NCBI RefSeq assembly: GCF_020097155.1
Contig: NZ_CP083691.1
Coordinates: 620,001-684,000 of the forward strand
Direction of reading: 5' to 3'
DNA from: Micrococcus porci
GTDB lineage: Bacteria; Actinomycetota; Actinomycetes; Actinomycetales; Micrococcaceae
Length of the DNA stretch: 64,000 nt
The notes beneath the pieces are model-generated. The model was not told the origin of the DNA. It ran no database searches and was given only the letters and a program-made list of their open reading frames with translations. Of this stretch, positions 34,137-41,242 are shown in pieces; within the stretch, counting starts at the first letter, position 1; each line of letters starts with the position of its first letter. A program made the position numbers and the translations under genes.

Positions 34137-34978
34137 ACACCGATCGCGATGCGTGTGCCTATCTGGAAGAGATCCTCCGTGAGGTGACGCCTGACGAGGA
34201 GGCACGGAAGAAGGCGGCGTCTCACCGCGCATCTCTCGAGGACTGGCTGAAGAAGGATCTGGACATCATCCGGATGCGCGAGACGGGATCGTGGCACCAC
34301 GGGACCGCCATCAGCAGGCACAGCGACGTCGACTACTTCGTCACCATGCGCGGGTCGCGCCCCAGTGCCTCGTGGTCTGCTCTGGAAGAGCTCCGGTCGT
34401 CCTTGGCCCTCGGCGTGTCCAGCGCGATCGTGCGCACCGACCGGCCGGCCGTGAACCTCATGTACTTCGACTCCGGACCTTCCGTTGAGATCACCCCGGC
34501 CTACTTCCGCGATACGGATGACTACGACATCCCTGACCCGGGTGGCACCGGCTGGATCCAGAGCAACCCAGCCGTCCACCTCGACTACGTCAACGACGCA
34601 CAGAAGAAGACGAGCAGCAGGGCGAAGAGTCTGATCCGCTTGGTTAAGACGTGGAAGGCTCGGAACTCCGTGCCGCTCTCGTCCTTCTATCTCGAGATGC
34701 GCGTGGCGAAGTATGCGCTTAGCAACCCGACAATCATTTACGACTGGGACCTTCGTTCCTTCTTCAAGAGCCTGGAGGGTGATGGGCTGCGAGAAATGAA
34801 CGACCCGACCAATTACGGCCGCCGCATCTCGACCGGGGCGAGCAGCCTCGTGGACACCATTGCCGCGAAGTACGACATCGAGCAGGCCGTCCGGAGCTCA
34901 TCGCTCGCGCTCAAGGCTGCCCAAGACGGCAATCCAAGTCTCGGCGTCGCGCACTGGCGGAGGCTGTTCGGAGGTTGA
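34133..34978 (+). CDS. CD-NTase-like nucleotidyltransferase (CBASS-type)
   Basis: Protein of 281 aa of the polymerase-beta nucleotidyltransferase superfamily. The P-loop-like motif TGSWHHGTAI spans residues 51-60 and the metal-binding pair SDVDYF has D65 and D67. The third acidic residue is probably E119 in VEITPAY, where Asp is commoner. A C-terminal PAP/OAS1-like helical region follows (SRAKSLIRLVKTWK). Such enzymes make cyclic oligonucleotide signals in CBASS, with the SLATT protein upstream as membrane effector. That the pair acts against phage is inferred from these families. The PLD-like third gene is unusual. Confidence 0.75.
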   Translation: MNTDRDACAYLEEILREVTPDEEARKKAASHRASLEDWLKKDLDIIRMRETGSWHHGTAISRHSDVDYFVTMRGSRPSASWSALEELRSSLALGVSSAIVRTDRPAVNLMYFDSGPSVEITPAYFRDTDDYDIPDPGGTGWIQSNPAVHLDYVNDAQKKTSSRAKSLIRLVKTWKARNSVPLSSFYLEMRVAKYALSNPTIIYDWDLRSFFKSLEGDGLREMNDPTNYGRRISTGASSLVDTIAAKYDIEQAVRSSSLALKAAQDGNPSLGVAHWRRLFGG

Positions 34979-35025
34979 ACGGCTACGTGTCTAGTCGCAC
35001 GGGGTCAGCAGTCATCACGCCACGA

Positions 35026-35920
35026 CTAGGGCATGTCTGACAATCGTTTTGACCATGCGAGCACAGCATTCAGGACCACAGCGGCCCTGTAGATGATCGC
35101 GTACTTGTCATACCGGGTCGCCAGACCCCGCCACTGCTTCAGGTGAGCGTACTGACGCTCGATGACGTTGCGGCCCTTGTAGGCGTCCGCGTCGAGGCCA
35201 ACGGGGCGCCCGCCGCGGGCACCGCGCCGTCTGCGGTGGCCCTGCTGGTCGGCCGGTTCGGAGATGACCGCTTTGATCCCACGGGCGCGTAGGTGGGTGC
35301 GGATCGCCCGGGAGGAGTACGCCTTGTCGCCCAGCACGGCCTCGGGGCGGGTCCGGGGCCGCCCTACTGGCCGGGTCACGCGCAGCTGCTCCAGAAGAGG
35401 AAGCAGCATCGGGGAGTCCCCTGCCTGGCCGGGGGTGATCAGGCTGACCAGCGGCAGCCCGGTCCCATCGACGAGCTGATGGATCTTCGTGCTCAGCCCG
35501 CCACGGGAGCGCCCGATGCCGTGATCGGCCGGCTCCTCACGCGGATTCTTGTAGTTCGATCCACCCCCCTGTGAGGCGGGTGATGTTCGTCGCGTGCTGG
35601 TGGGCGCGGGCGATCGTGGAGTCCACCGAGACCGACCAATCGATCAGGCCTTCGGCGTCAGCGGCGGCGGTCAGCGTGGCCAGCACCGTGTCCCAGGTGC
35701 CTTTTTCGGCCATGCGCCGATGCCAGGTCCATACGGTCTGCCAGGGCCCGTAGACCTCGGGCAGATCCCTCCAAGCGATTCCGCACCGGTACCGGTAGAT
35801 GATCGCCTCCACCATGGCGCGGGCGTCGGCGAACGGCCTGCCGGCGCGGCCGGTCCGGGTCGGGAGCATCGGGGCGATCAACTCCCATTGGGCGTCGGAG
35901 AGCATCTGGAACCGGGACAT
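35026..35920 (-). CDS. IS5-family transposase, orfA and orfB joined by +1 frameshift
   Basis: orfA occupies 35920-35537. At a GGGGGG tract (35569-35564) a +1 shift enters the frame of orfB (SNYKNPREEPADHGIGRSRG, then GDKAYSSRAIR and AYKGRNVIERQYAHLKQWR with the final catalytic Glu). orfB ends at TAG 35028-35026, which belongs to the CTAG target, not the IS. The reading frame is free of stops in this copy, so it is the likely source of transposase for both copies. Confidence 0.8.
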
Positions 35921-35966
35921 GTCCCCAGGGTCTCAGCTGACTCGTGCATCTATTCTCAGACACGCC
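35030..35966 (-). mobile_element. IS5-family element (IS427-like group), copy 2, apparently intact
   Basis: A 937-bp copy of the element at 31838-32774, in the same orientation, flanked by CTAG (35026-35029, 35967-35970). Inverted repeats GGCATGTCTGA and TCAGACACGCC are at the ends. Together the two copies flank the PLD/SLATT/nucleotidyltransferase module and could move it as a composite transposon. Confidence 0.88.
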
Positions 35967-36962
35967 CTAGGTGTGATGTCCAGGGAGGTTGTTGAGCCTG
36001 CTGGCAGGTGCGGCTCCGATCGCGGAGTGGACTCGGTGATGATTGTAGAAGTGCACCCACCCAGGCAACGCGGCCCTGCGTTCGGTCTCTGAGCCGTAGA
36101 ACTTGGCGTAGGCCCACCCGTCAGCGAGCGTGCGATGGAACCGCTCGATCTTCCCGTTCGTCTGCGGTCGGTAGGGCCGAGTCCGCTTGGGCTTGATCCC
36201 GAGCTCGGTGCAAGCATCCCGCCAGGCATGCGAGCGGTAGGCCGAACCGTTGTCCGAGAGCACCCGCTCCACCTCCACGCCCAGCTGCGCGAAGTGAGCG
36301 ACCGCGCGGCGCAGCACCGCGATGGCGGTCTGGCTGCGTTCGTCGGAGTGCATCTCGACATACGCGAAGCGGGAGTGGTCATCGATCACGGTGTGCAGGA
36401 AGCCCACCCCGAGCCGGGGCTGGTATCGGGCATCACGGGTTCCTTCTCGGTCCGAAGTCGCCGCGCGGTGCTTCATGCCCTGCTGACGCCCGACGAATCG
36501 GTGCCCGCCCCCGTCGGGGATGCGTCCGAACTTCGTGACGTCAACGTGGATCAGCGAGCCGGGGTGGGGGTGCTCATAGCGGCGGATCGGCTCGGCGGTG
36601 ACCCGGTCCAGACGGGCGAGGCGGTTGATCCGGCAACGCACGAGCACGGCATGGACGGTGGATGCCGGCATCCCGAGTTCTGAGGCGATCTGCACGGGCC
36701 CCAGGCGCCGGCGCCATCGGGCGGCCACGATCTGTTTCACCACCGCAGGCGGTGTTCTGGTCGGCATCGTGGCCGGCCGGCTGGACCGGTCGACCATGCC
36801 TGCAGGTCCCTCGGCCCGGAAGCGTGTGGCCCATTTGCGGGCGGTGGGTGGGGAGACCATGAACATCTTGGCCGCGGTGGCGACCGGCCAGTGCTCCTCG
36901 ACGATGAGCTTGGCCAGGCGTAGACGGGCGCGAGGGGTCAGGGCGGCGTTAGCGTGGGACAT
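35967..36962 (-). CDS. IS481-family DDE transposase (copy 1)
   Basis: Protein of 331 aa from ATG at 36962 (MSHANAALTPRARL, with AGGCCT upstream). An N-terminal HTH (PVATAAKMFMVSPPTARKW) precedes an rve integrase core with HVDVTKFG, VLSDNGSAYRS and PQTNGKIERFH carrying the D, D and E. The last sense codon is ACC and the stop is TAG. Both use bases of the target duplication CCTAGG (ACA + CCTAG). Confidence 0.9.
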   Translation of the reverse strand: MSHANAALTPRARLRLAKLIVEEHWPVATAAKMFMVSPPTARKWATRFRAEGPAGMVDRSSRPATMPTRTPPAVVKQIVAARWRRRLGPVQIASELGMPASTVHAVLVRCRINRLARLDRVTAEPIRRYEHPHPGSLIHVDVTKFGRIPDGGGHRFVGRQQGMKHRAATSDREGTRDARYQPRLGVGFLHTVIDDHSRFAYVEMHSDERSQTAIAVLRRAVAHFAQLGVEVERVLSDNGSAYRSHAWRDACTELGIKPKRTRPYRPQTNGKIERFHRTLADGWAYAKFYGSETERRAALPGWVHFYNHHRVHSAIGAAPASRLNNLPGHHT

Positions 36963-37065
36963 GAAGGCCTTCTGTTCGCGTGAGCGGTTTCTTGACAACT
37001 CCACTCTCGCAACAGGAGGCCTTCGCCTGTCAGCTGCTCACGCAACAACGTCCCTGGACATCACA
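35972..37065 (-). mobile_element. IS481-family element, copy 1
   Basis: A 1094-bp element with ends TGTGATGTCCAGGGA on both sides (inverted) and the 6-bp duplication CCTAGG (35966-35971 and 37066-37071), the NCTAGN target known for IS481. Its left target overlaps the CTAG of IS5 copy 2 and its right target abuts the Abi cassette. Copies 2 and 3 are at 43029-44122 and from 63032. Confidence 0.9.
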
Positions 37066-37071
37066 CCTAGG

Positions 37072-38095
37072 TGTACTGCCCGGAGACATTGGTCGAGCCA
37101 GCGGAGCGTGAGGGGGTGTCACCAGCGGCGCTATGCCGAGGGGCCATCCGGGCAATGAGCGTACTTCACCCTCGAGAGTGCTGGCTACGCTAGTCAGCCA
37201 TGGCGATCAACTGGCGGCGCGCCCAATACCTCCTGGCTGAGGACCTCACTGATATTCCGGTGCGTTACATCGACGAATTGTTCGGTAGCAACGGCATCGC
37301 CTTGGGACCGGAGAACCCGCAGGACGTTGACACCTCGGTGAGACGCGCGCGGATGCGCCGCTACCTGACCACTCTCGACCTGGATACCAACCGGGCTGAC
37401 CAGCAACGCTTCGCGGATGTCATGGCCGAGCGCTACCGGAAGATCGCGCTCGTGCATCAGCATGGGAACACCGACGAGACCCAGTGGAAGCTCGAGCGCT
37501 GGACGACCCTTCTGCGGGCCGCCGGATTTCAGGTGGATACCACGGCCCTCTCCGTGACGTGGCCTCCAGGCCCGCAAATGGGGACGCTCGCGCCTGACGT
37601 GCTGGCCCACCTGAACGACCCCTCCGCGATTGAGGATCACCTCGAACGGATCCACACCACCATCGACTCCGACCCCCGGTTGGCCGTCGCCACCGCCCGC
37701 TCCCTGATGGAGTCCACCGCCAAGATCGTACTGACAAGCAGGGACAAGACCTACACGGCTACCGAGTCACTCACCAAGCTCGTCTCGCGCGCCCAGGCCA
37801 GTCTGGGCATGTCACCGAAAGACCTCGGCGGTGAGCAGCCCGAGGTCCGCCGGCTCCTGCAGTCGCTGCAGGGCATCGCCGCCCCGATCAGTACCCTGCG
37901 CAATGACACCAACGTGCATCACGGCGCCGAGGTGGTGCCACAGTGGGTGCGTCCTCGTCACGCCCGCTTGGTCCTAGGCGCAGCGCAGCTATGGTGCCAA
38001 ACGGTTCTCGAGACCCTGTCCGACCCCACCGCCCCGTGGCGTGTTACCGATGCCGCAGCACAGCGCTGACACTAACAACGTCCCCGACCAGTACA
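37072..38095. mobile_element. Transposase-less IS481-type cassette carrying an Abi gene
   Basis: A 1024-bp segment bounded by inverted ends TGTACTGCCCGGAGACATTG (left) and, read inward from the right, TGTACTGGTCGGGGACGTTG. CTAG sits outside both ends (CCTAGG left, TCTAGA right). The same terminal sequence bounds the 6-kb transposon at 57032-63025. There is no transposase inside, only the Abi gene, so it fits a mobile insertion cassette moved in trans. The unequal flanks may reflect the later IS481 insertion on the left. Confidence 0.7.
37200..38069 (+). CDS. Abortive-infection family protein (Abi C-terminal domain)
   Basis: Protein of 289 aa. The C-terminal part (about residues 150-280) matches the Abi_C pattern: DPRLAVATARSLMESTAKIV, a TESLTKLVSRAQASLGM helix, LLQSLQGIAAPISTLRNDTN and VHHGAE, then a final helical HARLVLGAAQLW segment. 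The N-terminal 140 residues are unassigned. Proteins of this group are linked to phage exclusion by gene neighbourhood; the mechanism is unknown. No strong ribosome binding site precedes the ATG at 37200. It is the only gene in the cassette. Confidence 0.75.
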   Translation: MAINWRRAQYLLAEDLTDIPVRYIDELFGSNGIALGPENPQDVDTSVRRARMRRYLTTLDLDTNRADQQRFADVMAERYRKIALVHQHGNTDETQWKLERWTTLLRAAGFQVDTTALSVTWPPGPQMGTLAPDVLAHLNDPSAIEDHLERIHTTIDSDPRLAVATARSLMESTAKIVLTSRDKTYTATESLTKLVSRAQASLGMSPKDLGGEQPEVRRLLQSLQGIAAPISTLRNDTNVHHGAEVVPQWVRPRHARLVLGAAQLWCQTVLETLSDPTAPWRVTDAAAQR

Positions 38096-38139
38096 TCTAG
38101 ACCCGTCAGTGGGTGGGGCCAACGCTCGGGAAGCGCGGT

Positions 38140-38168
38140 GTCAGAGACCCCAGGCAGGGGTCTCTGAC
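38140..38168. terminator. Strong 12-bp hairpin downstream of the Abi cassette
   Basis: GTCAGAGACCCC (38140-38151) and GGGGTCTCTGAC (38157-38168) form a perfect stem with a 5-base loop. No T-tract follows on either strand. It could act as a bidirectional terminator between the Abi gene and the convergent zinc-ribbon gene, or as a protein site. Confidence 0.5.
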
Positions 38169-38271
38169 GGTGACCCTGGTGAAGGCGCGCGGGCGCAGCA
38201 GCACGTGGACAGTCAGTGGCCGGAGTTGATCCCGTGGAGGGCGTCGTCACCCTCGGGGTTGTAGAGATGCA

Positions 38272-38345
38272 GTCAAGATTTCACACGACACGCGGTGGAC
38301 ACTTCCGACATCCGGTGAGGAACCCTGAGGTGTGAAAAGTAAGTG
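38272..38345. repeat. Inverted-arm intergenic element, copy 2
   Basis: Partner of 31725-31790. It begins AAGATTTCACACGACACGCGG and ends GTGTGAAAAGTA. The arms TTTCACAC (about 38277-38284) and GTGTGAAA (about 38332-38339) are perfectly complementary, and differ from copy 1 by paired changes. Confidence 0.6.
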
Positions 38346-38392
38346 CGCCCGTCTCCACCTCCAGAGTTTCCAAGGGTGGGCGGGCCGAGGTG

Positions 38393-40486
38393 TCACGCGG
38401 AGTCGGGGGAGTCCGGGCCTGCGTCGCCGTGAACCTCGGACGATGGGCGTTTGGATGTGCGGTTATAGACAGATGACTCCCACTCCTGCCCACCGGGACT
38501 TCTCCACCACACCCGCTTATGCGAACCGGGTCTGACGTCATGGGGCGTCAACGGCGCGTTTCGGGTCGGGTGCCACTGCGCGGCCAGGTCCGGGCGGAGG
38601 TCTGCCAATGACAGCCCAGGCTGGGGGCGGGATCGTGCTGCTCCGGCGCGCGCTTTCCCGCAGTCCGGGCAGCCAAGGGTCTGACGTCGAGTTCGCTGCC
38701 CGACGACAGCCTCCCATTCGGCACCGCAGAGACTGCAGAGCCACCACGCGGATGCGTTCCGCGCATTCGCCACGTCCGCCGGTGTCAGGCCGCCATTCTT
38801 TGATGGATGCCACTCAGCTGCGATGGCGGGGTTCAGCTCCGCCAGTGAGCGTCCGGGCTTCGGACGAGGCGGTGGGGCGAACGGATCCCTCTTCGGTCGA
38901 TCCACGTGGTGGGCGCGGGTCTCCCGTTCTGCCTCCTCGACGGCTCGGGCGGTGCCGCCGTCGACGTAGGTCTCCAGACGCAATCTGAGTTCGTCGAGGT
39001 GGGCGTGAATCGGGTGATCGGTGGGAGCAGCTGCTGCTTCCTCGAGAAGGCTGGTCATCAAACGGACGGTCATGGGGTAGACGGCGGGGTCGCCGTTCTC
39101 GCAGGGGACATCGTGACGGCCGGTCAGCGGCAGCGGGTTCTGTCTGACGCGGACGGTGACCCATCCCGCTTCTACCAGCGCCTGCGTCTTGGCTAGGTCT
39201 CGCTCGAAGGTGTCCATGTGCCAGTGGTTGCCGTCGTACTCGACGGCGATCTTCAATTCGGGGCACAGCACATCGACCCGAAAGTCCTTGTCCGCAGTCT
39301 GCACGTGCCCGTCTCCGACCACGGCGGCGGGGAGCAAATGCGCGAGCTCGAACTGCAGGGCGATCTCCGGGCGGGAGCGTCGCCAGCCGGCCCCGCACTC
39401 CGGGCAGCCCGTGCCCAGTGCGACGCGGGATGCGACAGTTGTTCGCCATGAGTGGCCCTGGGTGCAGCTCCACCAGAAGCGACGCTGCACGCCCGTCGTC
39501 ACATCGGCTGGTGTCAGGGATCCGTTGCGTTCGTGATCCCATTCGGCGGCCACCAGGGGTGCCTTCGTTGCGAGGTCGTTGCCGTAGCCGATCTTCTGAC
39601 CTGAGCAATAGGGACACCCTCTGCCCAAGTAGGCGCGGTTGGCGATGCGGCTTTCGTACTCATGTCCAGCGGAGCAGATCCACCAGACAGTCGCTGATGT
39701 CCCGGGCTTCACATCTCTCGGGGTTCGCGGGGCGTTCTTGGTGGGGTGCCACTCTAATGTGAGGTCGGGGCGTTGGACTTCCAAAGAGGTCTCTGCAGTT
39801 GCCAGTCGACCGGAGCAGTAGGGGCAGCCGGCGCCGCCCTTGCTCAGCCGCCCGGCAGGGGAGATCTCCCATTCGTGGCCGGCAGGACATTGCCACCACC
39901 TCGGGACGTTGGAGAAGGCAGCGACCTCATCCGGTTGCAGAGTGCCGTTGCGTGTGGGGTGCCACGAGGCCGCGACATCTGGGGCGACCGCTGTCAGTTC
40001 ACGGCCGGGCAGGGGGACAGACCGGGTCTTGGAAGACTTCTCTGCTGCGCACCGGGGGCACCCAGCCCGGAGAACCGTCCGGTTGCGGATGTTGGCCTGC
40101 CACGCGTGATCGGCCGCCCGACACCGCCACCAGACCTTCTTCTCCGAACCTGCCACGACGGCCGGCGGTCCCTCGTTGAGCTCCTGATCCCACTCTGCGG
40201 CCAGATCGGGAAACAGAACATCGAGACGGTTGGTTACGGAGGGCCGCTTGCCCGCACAGAAGGGGCAGCCGCCACGCTTGGACATGCGGATGCTGTTGGC
40301 CTGCGCCTCCCAGGTGTGGTCCGGGCCGGCCTTGCACGACCAGGTGAACTTCTTGTTCGAGCCAGCGGCGACTTCCTCCGGAGGCAGCGGGTTGCTCGCC
40401 GCGTAGCGCTCGCGCATATGAGGGACGTCCGCGATGGTCAGCCGCTTGCCGCCCCTGGGGGATGGAGGTGTCGTCGTGTGGGCCAC
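38393..40486 (-). CDS. Seven-repeat zinc-ribbon (DUF4379) protein with embedded PD-(D/E)XK nuclease domain
   Basis: Protein of 697 aa with a GTG start at 40486. Five zinc-ribbon repeats (each with EWxxxxN, a WWxC..GHxW strand and GCPxC) fill about residues 15-370. A nuclease-like insert follows (about 375-500: DKDFRVDVLCP, then VEYDGNHWH, then WVTVRVRQ), resembling Vsr/DUF559-type endonucleases with D...ExD. A Pro/Arg linker leads to repeats 6 and 7. Repeat 7 has lost its cysteines (WWRSPGGQEW). DUF4379 arrays with a Vsr-like nuclease are widespread, uncharacterised and often in defence islands. A role in cutting foreign or damaged DNA is inference. Confidence 0.72.
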   Translation of the reverse strand: MAHTTTPPSPRGGKRLTIADVPHMRERYAASNPLPPEEVAAGSNKKFTWSCKAGPDHTWEAQANSIRMSKRGGCPFCAGKRPSVTNRLDVLFPDLAAEWDQELNEGPPAVVAGSEKKVWWRCRAADHAWQANIRNRTVLRAGCPRCAAEKSSKTRSVPLPGRELTAVAPDVAASWHPTRNGTLQPDEVAAFSNVPRWWQCPAGHEWEISPAGRLSKGGAGCPYCSGRLATAETSLEVQRPDLTLEWHPTKNAPRTPRDVKPGTSATVWWICSAGHEYESRIANRAYLGRGCPYCSGQKIGYGNDLATKAPLVAAEWDHERNGSLTPADVTTGVQRRFWWSCTQGHSWRTTVASRVALGTGCPECGAGWRRSRPEIALQFELAHLLPAAVVGDGHVQTADKDFRVDVLCPELKIAVEYDGNHWHMDTFERDLAKTQALVEAGWVTVRVRQNPLPLTGRHDVPCENGDPAVYPMTVRLMTSLLEEAAAAPTDHPIHAHLDELRLRLETYVDGGTARAVEEAERETRAHHVDRPKRDPFAPPPRPKPGRSLAELNPAIAAEWHPSKNGGLTPADVANARNASAWWLCSLCGAEWEAVVGQRTRRQTLGCPDCGKARAGAARSRPQPGLSLADLRPDLAAQWHPTRNAPLTPHDVRPGSHKRVWWRSPGGQEWESSVYNRTSKRPSSEVHGDAGPDSPDSA

Positions 40487-41242
40487 GACTCAAAACCTAC
40501 TTGCCGTCGGATCCGCGTTCTCGGCGGTCGAGTATCAGCTGGATGCGGTCCGGTGCTACTCGTACACAGCGGGGGGGCAGAAGGTTCGTTGCAGGAGGAC
40601 AAGTCCGAAAAAATTCCGATCGCTGTTCATCGACGCTGAGAGTTTAGGATACTCTCGACGAATTTAGAGTGCTTTGTCGAGTAAAACATCAATTCCAGCT
40701 GCCTTAAGCTCTCGGGCTAGCTCGATCTGCCACCCCTCGCCCTCTATTGAAATATAGGCAACACTGGAGAAGTCGGTGGGGATCTCCACTGAAGGATGGT
40801 TGAGAGCGGCAACCCGGTCCCGTCCGAGAATTCCAATGAATAGCCCAAGTTCGAACACAACATTTTGCCGATCTCTGGCTCGATTATCCTCAGATTCTCG
40901 AGGTTTCCCCTCGTCATCGGGCGTCAGGAGCACAACGGCAAATGCTGCCTGTTGTGCGTGGGAAAGGAGTTTGCCGAGCAGGTCTTGGCCTCGGTTTGGC
41001 TGGTTTGCCAGAACTATGATGTCGCGGTCGGTGACGGTTGCCAGGAAGTGGCGAACGGTCTCACGCCGAGCGAGGTCATGGCCGTGCACCAAAAAGATGG
41101 GCGCATCTGCTGCCGGCTGCGACGGCGACGGGGTCATCGGGGTGTATTGATACACGTCTAGCCGATCTTCAATAGAGTCGAGAACTCGAATCTTCTCTTT
41201 GATGTCAGTTACTACTTCAGGTAGCCGATCCCAGGGAATGGT

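Noticed and set aside
38140..38345. CRISPR-like spaced repeats around the hairpin and arm elements
   Set aside because: Only single hairpins and two dispersed copies are present. There is no regular repeat-spacer array and no cas gene in the window.
40664..41155. Reading the TIR-like protein as an intact 163-aa gene with a GTG start at 41155
   Set aside because: The frame continues upstream without a stop to the ISL3 boundary and joins in frame to the segment at 42719-42993. The GTG is internal.
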